A stretch of DNA of 64,000 nt from Lysobacter soli (GCF_003382285.1 NZ_QTJR01000008.1:36471-100470), one strand, 5' to 3'; counted from the stretch's first letter, positions 49,554-58,459 are shown. The notes: generated by a model from the letters alone, not told the origin. Program-made: numbers and translations.

Positions 49554-51203
49554 TTACTTGCGTCGCAGATCCTCGTCGCGGATGCCCTGGCGCTTCAGTT
49601 CGAGCACCGTCGGGGTGATCGCGGCGATCCGCGCCTCGATCCGCGCGCGGGCGTAATAGTCCAGATCCGAACGCCGCTTCAGCGTGTTCAGCTGCACCAG
49701 CGCCTGTTCCGGCCGGCCGTTCAGATAGGCGGCTTCGGCATAGGCCTCACCGGCGCGGACCGGATCGCCCGCCATGTCGCAGGCGCGGGCGAACACGCTC
49801 TGGAACTGCGCGTCGTTGGCCGACACACCCAGCAGCGGTCGCAGGATTTCCTGGGCGCGGCGGCCGGCCTGGGCATTGCCGCGCTCGGCAAGCACGTCCG
49901 CGTAGCTGAGCACGACGGGGCGGCTGTGCGGCGTCTGGCGCAGCAGCGTCTCGAAACGCGTATCGGCCGAGGCCGCCTTGCCGCTCTTGGACTCCGCTTC
50001 GGCCAGCGCGAGGGTGAGCCAGACGTCGCCCGGATTCTTCTGCAGCAGCGCATTCAGTGCAGTCGCCGCGGCTGCGGGCTGGTTCGCGCGCAACTGGGCA
50101 TAGGCGAGGCCGTAGCGCTGCGCATCGGTGCGCTTGGCCGGATCGCCCATGCGCTCGTACTCGCGGATCGCATCGCCCGGCGTGTTGGCGCTCAGCACGC
50201 GAAGGCGTTCGCGCGCGTAATCGAAGCGACCGGTGCCGCCGACGCCGAACGCCGTGCCCAGGTTGGCCTGTAGCGTGGGCGGCAGCAGCGGGTTGACCGC
50301 GCCGTCGGTGGGGAATTGCGGGCGCGGGGCGCTTTCTTCCTCGCACTGCGCCGGGCCGTCGGGATCGCGCACGCAGACCTGGCTGCTGCCGCGTTCGCGA
50401 CGGATGCGCGCGGCGCGATCCTTCGCCTCGGTGATGCGCGTGATGGTGACCGGGTGCGTCATCAGCCAGTCCGGCGATTCGCCCCAGTAATTGGCGCCGT
50501 TGCTGCGGGAGCGCGCCTGCATGATGGTGAAGAAGTCCGCCATCGCCTCCGGGTCGTAGTCGCTGCGCGCGAGCGTCTGGATGCCCAGCCGGTCGGCTTC
50601 GGATTCGTTGGCGCGCGTGTAGTTGATCTGGCGCTGCTGCATCAGGCCCATCGCGCCGGCCATGGCTGCCTGCGCGGCGTCATCGGACGAATTGCCGCCC
50701 GCAGCCTGGGCCGCGACGATCGCGCCCAGCATCGCCAGCAGGAGCGGCAGCTGGTCGCGCTGCGCGCGTTCGGCGCCACGGAGCACGTGCTGCTGGGTAA
50801 CGTGCGCGATCTCGTGCGACAGCACGCCGGCGACCTCGTCTTCCTTGTCGGCGGCGAGGATCAGGCCGGAGTTCACGCCGATGTAGCCGCCAAGCGTGGC
50901 GAAGGCGTTGATCTGCCGCTCGCGCAGCATGAAGAAAGTGAACGGCTGCTTGGGCTGGTCGCTGTTGGCGGCCAGGCGGGTGCCGAGCGTGTCGAGCCAG
51001 CTGTCGATCAGCGGGTCTTCGAGCAGGTAGTCGTAGTGGCGCAGCTGCGCCAGCATCATCGCGCCGTATTCCTGCTGCTGCCGCGGGCTCAGCAGTTCGC
51101 CGGCGGACGAGCCGATATCGGGCAGTCGCGATTCCTGCGCCGGCGCGCACAGGCTCGCAACGGCGATGGTCAGGGCGGCAACGGGCAGGACGATGCGACG
51201 CAA
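49554..51203 (-). CDS. M48 family metalloprotease with TPR repeats (BepA/YfgC-like)
   Basis: A 549-residue periplasmic protease/chaperone: signal peptide (MRRIVLPVAALTIAVASLCA), the zinc motif HEIAH at 130-134, a third ligand in NESEADRLG near 200, then TPR-like helical repeats over the C-terminal half. BepA helps LptD and other outer-membrane proteins mature and degrades stalled forms. No ATG fits; TTG at 51203 with GAGGGAG before it gives the normal N-terminus. It is upstream of phoB but the Pho box indicates separate control. A second odd point is that the divergent neighbour also starts with TTG. Confidence 0.88.
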   Translation of the reverse strand: MRRIVLPVAALTIAVASLCAPAQESRLPDIGSSAGELLSPRQQQEYGAMMLAQLRHYDYLLEDPLIDSWLDTLGTRLAANSDQPKQPFTFFMLRERQINAFATLGGYIGVNSGLILAADKEDEVAGVLSHEIAHVTQQHVLRGAERAQRDQLPLLLAMLGAIVAAQAAGGNSSDDAAQAAMAGAMGLMQQRQINYTRANESEADRLGIQTLARSDYDPEAMADFFTIMQARSRSNGANYWGESPDWLMTHPVTITRITEAKDRAARIRRERGSSQVCVRDPDGPAQCEEESAPRPQFPTDGAVNPLLPPTLQANLGTAFGVGGTGRFDYARERLRVLSANTPGDAIREYERMGDPAKRTDAQRYGLAYAQLRANQPAAAATALNALLQKNPGDVWLTLALAEAESKSGKAASADTRFETLLRQTPHSRPVVLSYADVLAERGNAQAGRRAQEILRPLLGVSANDAQFQSVFARACDMAGDPVRAGEAYAEAAYLNGRPEQALVQLNTLKRRSDLDYYARARIEARIAAITPTVLELKRQGIRDEDLRRK

Positions 51204-51432
51204 ATGAGGCTCCCTCTGGACCGGCGATCCACCGGGCGGCGGTCGCTCCGCAGGATGCGGGGCGCCCGTGGGGCCGGGATGAACGGGTCCATTACAGACG
51301 ACGGTAATCCTTTCACATGGCTGTCGGGATGCACCATCGCGCGTGGTGTGTTCCACGCGCGGGGTGGAAATGGCCGCAAGCCAAGCCCATATTCGACCAC
51401 AGCCCCATCCGCGAGTTCATCGGAGAACCGTT

Positions 51433-51735
51433 TTGACCAGTTCCAACGTTGCGCCCGGCGCCGACCCGGCTGCCAAGGGCCCGGAAATCGTCATCTACAC
51501 CACGCTGATCTGCCCCTATTGCGTGGCCGCGAAGAACTTCCTGAAGAGCAAGGGCCAGTCGTGGACGGAGATCCGGATCGACCTGGACCCGGCGCAGCGC
51601 GAGATCATGATGGCGCGCGCCCGCCGCACGAGCGTGCCGCAGATCTTCATCGGCGAGACCCACGTGGGCGGCTACGACGACATGATCGCGCTGCACCGCG
51701 CCGGCGGACTGGAGCCGCTGCTGTCGCCGCAGTAA
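51433..51735 (+). CDS. grxC: glutaredoxin 3 (GrxC-like)
   Basis: A 100-residue dithiol glutaredoxin: active site CPYC at 27-30, the cis-Pro loop TSVPQIFIG and the GSH-binding GGYDD. It reduces protein disulfides and mixed disulfides with glutathione. No ATG lies in a suitable position; TTG at 51433 follows GGAGA with good spacing and gives the normal start plus a short extra N-terminus (TSSNVAPGADPAAKGPE). It is encoded beside an AhpD-like thiol protein on the same strand. Confidence 0.9.
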   Translation: MTSSNVAPGADPAAKGPEIVIYTTLICPYCVAAKNFLKSKGQSWTEIRIDLDPAQREIMMARARRTSVPQIFIGETHVGGYDDMIALHRAGGLEPLLSPQ

Positions 51736-51846
51736 GGCGTTCCGGCCCATCGGCCGCATGAAGTTCCCGGCCACGGCGCGAGACGATGTCTGGCGACCGT
51801 GGCCGGTTCGTTACAGACTTCTCCCATCCTTTCGCCCGGAACCTCC

Positions 51847-52245
51847 ATGAGCAACGAAACCCCCGACAGCGGCGACCGCGTCGCCGAATTCACCGCGTTC
51901 CGCAAGCGCATGAACGAGCGGATCCTCGCCGAGCCGAACCAGGTCGTCCGCCGCTTCTTCGCGCTGGACACGCAGACCTACCAGGCCGGCGCGCTGGACG
52001 TGAAGACCAAGGAACTGCTGGGCCTGGTTGCGTCGCTCGTGCTGCGCTGCGACGACTGCATCAGCTATCACGTCGCCCAGTGCAAGGAAGCCGGCGTGAA
52101 CCGTGACGAGATGTTCGAGACGTTCTCCGTCGGCCTGGTCGTCGGCGGTTCGATCGTGATCCCGCACCTGCGCCGCGCGGTGGACTTCCTGGATCGCCTG
52201 GAACAGGGCGAGGCGGCCACGCCGGCCGGCCACGACCACGGCTGA
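51847..52245 (+). CDS. carboxymuconolactone decarboxylase / AhpD-like protein
   Basis: A 132-residue all-helical CMD-fold protein with the AhpD-type redox pair Cys68-x-x-Cys71 and His75 (RCDDCISYH), unlike true carboxymuconolactone decarboxylases. Such proteins act as thiol-dependent peroxide or disulfide reductases in the cytoplasm. It lies 111 bp after the glutaredoxin gene and ends at a terminator, suggesting a small redox unit. The C-terminus is His/Gly-rich (GHDHG). Confidence 0.88.
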   Translation: MSNETPDSGDRVAEFTAFRKRMNERILAEPNQVVRRFFALDTQTYQAGALDVKTKELLGLVASLVLRCDDCISYHVAQCKEAGVNRDEMFETFSVGLVVGGSIVIPHLRRAVDFLDRLEQGEAATPAGHDHG

Positions 52246-52267
52246 ACGTGGTTCGGCGTCCCCGCAA

Positions 52268-52291
52268 GAGCCCGCTCCGGCGGGCTTTTTG
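52268..52291 (+). terminator. Rho-independent terminator of the grxC unit
   Basis: GCCCGC (52270-52275) and GCGGGC (52280-52285) form a six-base-pair stem with loop TCCG, followed by TTTTT. It lies 25 bp after the AhpD-like stop codon. Confidence 0.85.
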
Positions 52292-52430
52292 CCGTATGGG
52301 GCGCGTGGCCGGGACTCTGGTCGCATCCTTCACGCCTGCAGGGGCGGGCGGCTTCCGGCATAATTCCGGGGCTCACCATCCGGCGCCGTACTTCCTCGTC
52401 GCGCGCCCATAAGTCGGAAGAACCCCCCAA

Positions 52431-53438
52431 ATGACGCAGACGATTACGGTCATCCGTGGCGACGGCATCGGCCCGGAAATCATGGACGCCACCTTGCACG
52501 TGCTCGACTCGATGAACCTCGGGTTGCAGTACGAATTCGCCGATGCCGGCCTGGTCGCGCTGGAAAAGCACGGCGAACTGCTGCCGCAGGCGACGCTCGA
52601 TTCCATCCGCAAGAACCGCATCGCGCTGAAGTCGCCGCTGACCACGCCGGTCGGCGAGGGCTTCAGCTCCATCAACGTCGAACTGCGCAAGCGCTTCGAC
52701 CTGTACGCCAACGTGCGTCCGGCCAAGTCGTTCCCGAACACCAAGTCGCGCTTCGCCGACGGCGTCGACCTGATCACCGTTCGCGAGAACACCGAAGGCG
52801 CGTACATCGGCGAAGGCCAGACGCTGTCGGAAGACGGCGAAACCGCGCTGCTGACGCAGAAGGTGACGCGCCGCGGTTCCGAGCGCATCGTGCGCTACGC
52901 CTTCGAACTGGCCCGCAAGACCGGCCGCAAGAAGGTCACCGTCGTGCACAAGGCGAACATCCTGAAGTCGACGTCGGGCCTGTTCCTCAAGACCGCGCGT
53001 GCGGTCGCCGCGGAATATCCGGACATCGAGTGCAACGAGATGATCGTGGACAACACCTGCATGCAGCTGGTGATGCGTCCGGAGCAGTTCGACATCATCG
53101 TCACCACCAACCTGTTCGGCGACATCATTTCCGACCTGTGCGCCGGCCTCGTCGGCGGCCTGGGCCTGGCGCCGGGCGCGAACATCGGCACCGACGCGGC
53201 GATCTTCGAAGCCGTGCACGGCACCGCGCCGGACATCGCGGGCCAGGGCAAGGCCAACCCGTGCGCGCTGCTGCTCGGCGCGGCGCAGATGCTCGACCAC
53301 CTGGGCGAATGCGAGAAGGCTGAGCGCCTGCGCGCGGCGATCATCGCCACGCTGGAAGCCAAGGATTCGCTGACCCCGGACCTGGGCGGCACCGGCAACA
53401 CGATGTCGTTCGCGAAGGCGATCGCCGGCCGCATCTGA
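52431..53438 (+). CDS. icd: isocitrate dehydrogenase, NAD-dependent type
   Basis: A 335-residue beta-decarboxylating dehydrogenase: substrate loop RKRFDLYANVRPAKS, catalytic Tyr in ENTEGAYIGEG, metal ligands in TNLFGDIISDLCAG. At the cofactor site, HGTAPDIAG has Asp268-Ile269 where NADP enzymes have Lys-Tyr, which points to NAD. Length matches xanthomonad NAD-IDH rather than the longer E. coli enzyme. Isopropylmalate and tartrate dehydrogenases are related, but the S-x-x-N-V-E-L-R substrate motif supports isocitrate. It has its own unit with a terminator at 53467. Confidence 0.9.
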   Translation: MTQTITVIRGDGIGPEIMDATLHVLDSMNLGLQYEFADAGLVALEKHGELLPQATLDSIRKNRIALKSPLTTPVGEGFSSINVELRKRFDLYANVRPAKSFPNTKSRFADGVDLITVRENTEGAYIGEGQTLSEDGETALLTQKVTRRGSERIVRYAFELARKTGRKKVTVVHKANILKSTSGLFLKTARAVAAEYPDIECNEMIVDNTCMQLVMRPEQFDIIVTTNLFGDIISDLCAGLVGGLGLAPGANIGTDAAIFEAVHGTAPDIAGQGKANPCALLLGAAQMLDHLGECEKAERLRAAIIATLEAKDSLTPDLGGTGNTMSFAKAIAGRI

Positions 53439-53466
53439 TCGCGGATCGCACCGACACGCTGTATCT

Positions 53467-53500
53467 CGACAGGGCGCCTCCGGGCGCCCTGTCGCGTTTC
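53467..53500 (+). terminator. Rho-independent terminator of icd
   Basis: CGACAGGGCGCC and GGGCGCCCTGTCG form a long GC-rich stem (12 base pairs) with loop TCC, followed by CGTTTC. It is 29 bp after the icd stop codon. Confidence 0.8.
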
Positions 53501-53635
53501 AGGGCGAGACACGCAGTTTTCCCGCGCCGGCGACTTGCCTCCGCGCATGCTCCGCCTGTGTTCCGCCGGTGACCTCGACACCAGCGCCCTCCGGCCTCAG
53601 AATGCGCCGCCTTTTCGCTCCATTCGGATAGAGAG

Positions 53636-54955
53636 ATGAATGAACCCGTCCGGCCGAGCGCCCTCGCGCTCACGCCGCTGCTGGTGTTCCTGGCGCTGTT
53701 CTTCGGCGCCGGCCTGTACTTCACCAGCCATGGCGAGACCATGGGCTTCTACCAGCTGCGCGCGCCGGTGGCGATCCTGCCGGCGCTGGGCCTGGCGGCG
53801 TTCATCGCCTGGCGCCGCGGCCTGAAGCCGCTGGAGACGCTGCTGGGCGGCATGGGCGACCACAACGTCGTGCTGATGTGCCTGATCTTCCTGCTGGCCG
53901 GTGGCTTCGTGGAAGTCTCCAAGGCGATCGGCGCCGTGGACGCGATCGTCGCGCTCGGCATCGGCCACCTGCATCCGGCGCTGCTGCTGCCGGGGCTGTT
54001 CGTCGTGGCGGGTTTCATCTCGCTCTCGCTGGGCACCTCGATGGGCACGATCGCCGCGGTGGCACCGATCGCGCTGGGCGTGTCGGACGCGTCCGGCCTG
54101 GATCGCGCGCTGGTGCTCGGTGCCGTGATCGGCGGTGCAACCTTCGGCGACAACCTGTCGGTGATCTCCGACACCGCGATCGTCGCCAGCCGCACGCAGG
54201 GCTGCACGATGCGCGAGAAATTCCGCGAGAACCTGAAGCTCGCGCTGCCGGCGGCGCTGCTGACCGTGGTAGTGCTGGGCTTCATTGGCGAGACCGCGCC
54301 GGTGCAGACGCTCGAACCCGTGTCGCCGTGGCTGATCGTGCCGTACGTGATCGTGCTCGGCTTGGCCATGGCTGGCGTCGACGTGATTATCGTGCTGAGC
54401 CTGGGACTGGTGATCGCCGGGCTGTTCGGCGCGTTCTTCACCGACGAATTCGGCGTGGCTGCATACGCGACGCACATCTGGGAAGGCTTCGAGAGCATGG
54501 TGGAAATCATCCTGCTATCGCTGCTCGTCGGCGGCCTCGGCGCGCTGATGAAGGCGACCGGCGGACTGGCGTGGCTGGCGCAGTCGATCGGCCGCTTCGC
54601 ACGCGGCCATCGCAGCCGTCGCGCCGGCGAGGTGAGCATCGCGGCGCTGTCGGCGACGACGGACGTGTTCACCGCGAACAACACGGTCGCGATCCTCATC
54701 AGCGGCGGGCTGGCGCGCGACATCGCGCAGCAGCACGGCGTGCCGCCGGCGCGTGCCGCGAGCGTGCTCGACATCTTCGCCTGCGTCACGCAGGGCGTGC
54801 TGCCGTACGGCGCGCAGATCCTGCTGGCCGCGTCGCTTGGAACGGTGTCGCCGCTGGCGCTGGCCGGGCATGTGCATTACAGCTGGCTGCTGGGCGCGAT
54901 CACCATTGGCGCGATGCTGTGGCCATCGCGGAAGACCGCGCCGCAGGTGGCGTGA
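53636..54955 (+). CDS. Na+/H+ antiporter, NhaC family
   Basis: A 439-residue inner-membrane protein with about 11-12 helices. Family features are SLSLGTSMGTIAAVAPIA, GAVIGGATFGDNLSVISDTAIVASRTQGC and a second inverted-repeat half (LSATTDVFTANNTVAILISG). NhaC exchanges sodium for protons, using the acidic residues in GDNLSVISD. Complete and of usual length. Alone between icd and the convergent Bax-inhibitor-1 gene. Confidence 0.92.
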   Translation: MNEPVRPSALALTPLLVFLALFFGAGLYFTSHGETMGFYQLRAPVAILPALGLAAFIAWRRGLKPLETLLGGMGDHNVVLMCLIFLLAGGFVEVSKAIGAVDAIVALGIGHLHPALLLPGLFVVAGFISLSLGTSMGTIAAVAPIALGVSDASGLDRALVLGAVIGGATFGDNLSVISDTAIVASRTQGCTMREKFRENLKLALPAALLTVVVLGFIGETAPVQTLEPVSPWLIVPYVIVLGLAMAGVDVIIVLSLGLVIAGLFGAFFTDEFGVAAYATHIWEGFESMVEIILLSLLVGGLGALMKATGGLAWLAQSIGRFARGHRSRRAGEVSIAALSATTDVFTANNTVAILISGGLARDIAQQHGVPPARAASVLDIFACVTQGVLPYGAQILLAASLGTVSPLALAGHVHYSWLLGAITIGAMLWPSRKTAPQVA

Positions 54956-54966
54956 AGCGGGCAGAA

Positions 54967-55004
54967 AAGGGAAGGGCGCGGATCCCTCCGCGCCCTTCGC
55001 GTTT
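54967..55004. terminator. bidirectional terminator between convergent genes
   Basis: GAAGGGCGCGG (54971-54981) and CCGCGCCCTTC (54988-54998) form an 11-base-pair stem with loop ATCCCT. It is followed by GCGTTT on the plus strand and by CCTTTTC on the minus strand, so it can end both the antiporter and the Bax-inhibitor-1 transcripts. Confidence 0.85.
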
Positions 55005-55027
55005 GCAGCGTCGTTGAAGCTGCGGCG

Positions 55028-55792
55028 TCAGTCGCGCGACTGCAGCTTCGACAGCAGGCGCAGGAACTCGACGTACAGCCACACCAGCGTGACCATCAGG
55101 CCGAACGCGCCGTACCACTCCATGTACTTCGGCGCGTTCTGCTCGACGCCGCTTTCGATGAAGTCGAAATCCAGCACGAGGTTGAGCGCTGCGATCACGA
55201 CCACGAACAGGCTGAAGCCGATGCCGATCAGGCCCGACTCGTGGATGAACGGCACGCGCACGTCGAAGAACGACAGCACGAACGAGGCCAGGTACACCAG
55301 CGCGATGCCGCCGGTCGCGGCGACGACGCCGAGCTTGAAGTTCTCCGTCGCCTTGATCAGGCCGGAGCGGTAAGCGAACAGCAGCGCGAAGAGCGTGCCG
55401 AAGGTCAGCATCACCGCCTGCATCACGATGCCGGGGAAGCGGTGCTCGAAGATCGCCGAGATCGCCCCGAGGAAGAAGCCTTCGGTCAGCGCGTAGAGCG
55501 GTGCGGTGACCGGCGCCCATTCCTTCTTGACGATCGTCGCGATGGCGAACACGAGCCCGCCGATCGCGCCGCCGAGGATGTAGGGCATCGCGCCGACCGA
55601 ACCGGTTTCGGTGAACTGCACCTGGCTCCACGCGAAGGCCGCGGTGATCACGCACAGCAGCAGCAACATGCCGGTCTTGTTGACCGTGCCGTTGAGCGTC
55701 ATCGCCTCGCTGTCGCGCTGGACCACCGCGCCGCTGGAAAGATCGAGGAAGGTGCTGTCCTTCAATGCGGGATTGCCGCTGCGTCCGATCAT
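55028..55792 (-). CDS. Bax inhibitor-1/YccA family membrane protein
   Basis: A 254-residue protein with a soluble N-terminus (about 1-40) and seven predicted helices. It ends in the YccA-like pattern WLYVEFLRLLSKLQSRD and has FDFIESGVEQNAPKYMEWYGAFGL with the conserved acidic pair of the family's proton/calcium pathway. Bacterial members modulate FtsH or leak calcium. Start at 55792 (MIGRSGNPALKDSTFL) is normal; longer in-frame forms run into the tRNA cluster. It is transcribed away from the tRNAs. Confidence 0.9.
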   Translation of the reverse strand: MIGRSGNPALKDSTFLDLSSGAVVQRDSEAMTLNGTVNKTGMLLLLCVITAAFAWSQVQFTETGSVGAMPYILGGAIGGLVFAIATIVKKEWAPVTAPLYALTEGFFLGAISAIFEHRFPGIVMQAVMLTFGTLFALLFAYRSGLIKATENFKLGVVAATGGIALVYLASFVLSFFDVRVPFIHESGLIGIGFSLFVVVIAALNLVLDFDFIESGVEQNAPKYMEWYGAFGLMVTLVWLYVEFLRLLSKLQSRD

Positions 55793-55932
55793 GTCGTCCC
55801 CTGTTCCGTGTCCAATGGTGGCCGGAGCATAAACGCCACCTCGCGAGCCTCGCGATCCGTTGACAGGGGCGGTCGCGCCAGCCAGACTATCCGACCTTTC
55901 GCGGCGTTGGCGCGCAACGGAAGTCCCGGCTT

Positions 55933-56009
55933 CGGGGTATAGCTCAGCCTGGTAGAGCGCCAGCTTTGGGAGCTGGATGTCGTGGGTTCGAATCCCTCTG
56001 CCCCGACCA
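55933..56009 (+). tRNA. tRNA-Pro (anticodon TGG)
   Basis: A 77-base cloverleaf. Acceptor CGGGGTA pairs with TGCCCCG; the anticodon stem CAGCT/AGCTG holds TGG in TTTGGGA; the T-arm contains GGTTCGAATCC; CCA is encoded. First of five tRNAs read in the same direction. Confidence 0.97.
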
Positions 56010-56074
56010 TCCAGGACCGAGCGGTGAGTGTTGCCGGCGGTTGCAACGGATGTGTCAGTTAAGATGTAACGCTG

Positions 56075-56151
56075 GCGCCCGTAGCTCAACCGGATAGAGC
56101 ACCGGCCTTCTAAGCCGGTGGTTGTGGGTTCGAGTCCCGCCGGGCGCGCCA
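56075..56151 (+). tRNA. tRNA-Arg (anticodon TCT)
   Basis: A 77-base cloverleaf. Acceptor GCGCCCG pairs with CGGGCGC; anticodon stem CCGGC/GCCGG holds TCT in CTTCTAA; T-arm GGTTCGAGTCC; CCA encoded. It reads the rare AGA/AGG codons. Confidence 0.97.
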
Positions 56152-56186
56152 CAAGTTGTACGAAACGCCGTAAAACAAGCTTTATG

Positions 56187-56263
56187 GTGGCTGTAGCTCA
56201 GTTGGTTAGAGTACTGGATTGTGATTCCAGATGTCGGGGGTTCGAGTCCCCTCAGCCACCCCA
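56187..56263 (+). tRNA. tRNA-His (anticodon GTG)
   Basis: A 77-base cloverleaf. Acceptor GTGGCTG pairs with CAGCCAC; anticodon stem CTGGA/TCCAG holds GTG in TTGTGAT; T-arm GGTTCGAGTCC; CCA encoded. The extra G at 56186 supplies the G-1 found in tRNA-His. Confidence 0.97.
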
Positions 56264-56280
56264 GATTGTGTGACAGGTTG

Positions 56281-56309
56281 TTGGCGGAACACGTTTTTGT
56301 TGTTATAGT
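56281..56309 (+). promoter_or_regulatory. sigma-70 promoter before tRNA-Lys
   Basis: TTGGCG (56281-56286) and TATAGT (56304-56309) are separated by the ideal 17 bp, and transcription would start about 12 bases before tRNA-Lys. This implies tRNA-Lys can be transcribed apart from Pro-Arg-His. Confidence 0.7.
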
Positions 56310-56328
56310 TTCGCTCCTAAGTTGTTCC

Positions 56329-56404
56329 GGGCCGTTAGCTCAGTTGGTAGAGCAGTTGACTCTTAATCAATAGGTCCAAGGTTCGAATCCTTGACGGCCC
56401 ACCA
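56329..56404 (+). tRNA. tRNA-Lys (anticodon CTT)
   Basis: A 76-base cloverleaf. Acceptor GGGCCGT pairs with ACGGCCC; anticodon stem TTGAC/ATCAA region holds CTT in CTCTTAA; T-arm GGTTCGAATCC; CCA encoded. Followed by a terminator. Confidence 0.97.
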
Positions 56405-56412
56405 ATCCCGGA

Positions 56413-56442
56413 AAGCACCTGGCAACCCCAGGTGCTTTTTTC
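56413..56442 (+). terminator. Rho-independent terminator after tRNA-Lys
   Basis: AAGCACCTGG and CCAGGTGCTT form a ten-base-pair stem with loop CAACC, followed by TTTTCTTTTC. It separates tRNA-Lys from tRNA-Leu. Confidence 0.93.
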
Positions 56443-56529
56443 TTTTCCGGGCGATCAATTTCGGGGCATTTCAACTTTCCCGATCCCGCGGCCTAGAATG
56501 CCGCCGCGCCGGCCCGATGGCCGGCCCCA

Positions 56530-56614
56530 GCGAAAGTGGCGGAATTGGTAGACGCCCTGGATTTAGGTTCCAGTGCCGCAAGGCGTGCGGGTTCGAGTCC
56601 CGCCTTTCGCACCA
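56530..56614 (+). tRNA. tRNA-Leu (anticodon TAG)
   Basis: An 85-base class II tRNA with a long variable arm (TGCCGCAAGGCGT). Acceptor GCGAAAG pairs with CTTTCGC; anticodon stem CTGGA/TCCAG holds TAG in TTTAGGT; T-arm GGTTCGAGTCC; CCA encoded. Confidence 0.97.
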
Positions 56615-56643
56615 ACCTCCCTCAGTATCCGGCGGTCGACAAG

Positions 56644-56856
56644 CCCGAGCGAGCGTTCGCGAGTGATGCATCGGGCGGCCGGGCTGTGCTTCCGCAGGGC
56701 CCATTGGCCAGAGCGAGCGCTCGCGAATCATGCAATCGGCGGCCGGACGGTGCTTCCGCACCGGGCCAGTAGCCCGAGCGAGCGTTCGCGAGTGATGCAT
56801 CGGGCGGCCGAGCTGTGCTTCCGCAGGGCCCGTTAGCCCGAGCGAGCGCTGCTTCC
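56644..56856 (+). repeat. 64-bp tandem repeat (3.3 copies) after tRNA-Leu
   Basis: Copies at 56644-56707, 56708-56772, 56773-56836 and a 20-bp partial at 56837-56856. Copies 1 and 3 are nearly identical; copy 2 has diverged. Each starts CCCGAGCGAGCGTTCGCGAG or similar and contains GATGCATC and GTGCTTCCGCAGGGCCC. It fills much of the 458-bp gap between tRNA-Leu and tig. The rest of the gap (56857-57072) shows no gene. Confidence 0.9.
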
Positions 56857-57072
56857 AAACGCCTTGGCATGGCCCCCGCGCGCCCCATCCGCGCCCCTGC
56901 TCCAAAACAACGCCATCGTGCCCCCGTAACCCCCGCCCAGCGCTGGCACGATGGCCCGCAATCGGCCAAACTACGCCGTTCCGCCGGCCGCGAAGCATTC
57001 CGCCCGGGCCGCGGGCAGGACAGGACCATCAACATCGTGCCGCGGCCGCTCGCCGCGGTGGCAGGAGTGGAT

Positions 57073-58371
57073 ATGCAAGTTTCGGTCGAATCGCTCGGCA
57101 ACCTCGAACGCCGCATGACTTTCAGCCTTCCGGCGGACCGGCTGGAAGCGCAGGTCGGCGGTCGCCTGCGCGAGATCTCGCGCGGCGCGAAGATCAAGGG
57201 TTTCCGCCCCGGCAAGGTGCCGGCCAAGGTGATCGAGCAGCGCTTCGGCGCGCAGGTTCGCGCCGACGTCCTCAACGACCTGCTGCGCGAAGGCTTCAGC
57301 ACCGCGATCCGCGAGCAGTCGCTGCAGATCGCCGGTAACCCGCAGATCGTGCCGGCGCAGGGCGAGGACGCCCTCTCGTACGTGGCCACGTTCGAGGTCG
57401 TGCCGGACTTCGGCGATATCGACGTCGCCAAGCTCAATGTCGTGCGCCACACCTCCGAGGTGAGCGATGCCGACATCGACGCGATGATCGAGAACCTCCG
57501 CCTGCAGCGCCGCACCTGGAACCCGGTCGAGCGCGAAGCCGCTGCCGGCGACGCGGTCGAAATTGAAACCTACTCGCAGGTCGGCGACGAACGCCTGCCG
57601 GCCGAGGGCGTCGAGCGTGGCGCGACCATCATCGGTTCGGCCGCGATGTTCCCGGCGATCGAATCGGCGCTGGTCGGCATGAAGGCCGGCGACGAGAAGG
57701 ACGTGGACGTCGACTTCCCGGCCGACTGGCGCGTGCCTGCGTTCGCGGGCAAGACCGTCAAGGTCCATCTGGTGGCGACGAAGGTGTCCGAGCCGGTGCT
57801 GCCGGAGGTCGATGCAGCCTTCATCAAGAGCTTCGGCGTGCGCAGCGGCGATCCGGACCAGTTCCGCGTGGACATCCGCAGCAACCTGGAGCGCGAGCTC
57901 AAGGGCGCGCTGATGACCCGCCTGCGTCGCGAAGTCGGCGAGCAGCTGATCGCGTCGTACTCGCACGTCGAGATGCCGCCGAAGCTGGTCGAGGCTGAAG
58001 CGCGCGACATGGCGCGCCAGACCATCGAATCCGCGCGCCGCCAGGGCCGCGCTATCGGCGAAATCCCGGCCGACGCGCACGTGGGCTTCATGGACGCTGC
58101 GCGCAAGCGCGTGCTGGTCGGCCTGCTCGTGGGCGAGATCGCCCGTCGCAACGAGCTGCGCCTGGAGCCCAAGCGCGTGACCGAGACGTTGAACCTGATC
58201 GCCTCGACCTACGAGGAGCCGCAGCAGGTCATCGAGCTTTACCGCAACGATGCGCAGCTCATGAACGGCCTGCAGGCCCGCGTGATGGAAGAGCAGGTGA
58301 TCGACTGGATCGCCGAGCGCGCCCAGCACACCGAGCAGCCGCTGTCGTTCAACGACGCGATCCGCCAGTAA
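57073..58371 (+). CDS. tig: trigger factor
   Basis: A 432-residue ribosome-bound chaperone and prolyl isomerase. The ribosome-binding signature GFRPGKVP appears as [18 protein letters not shown] (about 40-57); the PPIase (FKBP) domain spans about 150-245 ([20 protein letters not shown]) and the C-terminal chaperone arms follow. RBS GCAGGAG sits before the ATG at 57073; the upstream frame comes from the repeat region. It begins the tig-clpP-clpX-lon-hupB protein-quality cluster. Confidence 0.97.
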   Translation: MQVSVESLGNLERRMTFSLPADRLEAQVGGRLREISRGAKIKGFRPGKVPAKVIEQRFGAQVRADVLNDLLREGFSTAIREQSLQIAGNPQIVPAQGEDALSYVATFEVVPDFGDIDVAKLNVVRHTSEVSDADIDAMIENLRLQRRTWNPVEREAAAGDAVEIETYSQVGDERLPAEGVERGATIIGSAAMFPAIESALVGMKAGDEKDVDVDFPADWRVPAFAGKTVKVHLVATKVSEPVLPEVDAAFIKSFGVRSGDPDQFRVDIRSNLERELKGALMTRLRREVGEQLIASYSHVEMPPKLVEAEARDMARQTIESARRQGRAIGEIPADAHVGFMDAARKRVLVGLLVGEIARRNELRLEPKRVTETLNLIASTYEEPQQVIELYRNDAQLMNGLQARVMEEQVIDWIAERAQHTEQPLSFNDAIRQ

Positions 58372-58430
58372 GTGGACGCATCGCGGCCGCGGCGTCTCGC
58401 CGCGGCCGGTTCCATCGTAAGGACGCGCCC

Positions 58431-58459
58431 CTTGCGCTCTGGTCCGGTTGGCCCCAAGT
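58431..58459 (+). promoter_or_regulatory. candidate heat-shock (sigma-32) promoter of clpP
   Basis: CTTGCGC (58431-58437), 14 bp, then CCCCAAGT (58452-58459) resembles the sigma-32 consensus CTTGAAA-N14-CCCCATNT. It lies 56 bp before the clpP ATG and inside the tig-clpP gap. Less exact than the site before lon. Confidence 0.5.

Noticed and set aside
56644..56856. CRISPR array at the 64-bp tandem repeat
   Set aside because: Units are contiguous without unique spacers and there are no cas genes.
55933..56856. Genomic island or prophage attachment at the tRNA cluster
   Set aside because: All tRNAs are complete with CCA, no integrase or duplicated tRNA 3' end is seen, and flanking genes are conserved housekeeping genes.
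58383..58409. Rho-independent terminator after tig
   Set aside because: A GC-rich stem is present (GGCCGCGGCG/CGCCGCGGCC), but there is no U-tract, so termination is not supported.
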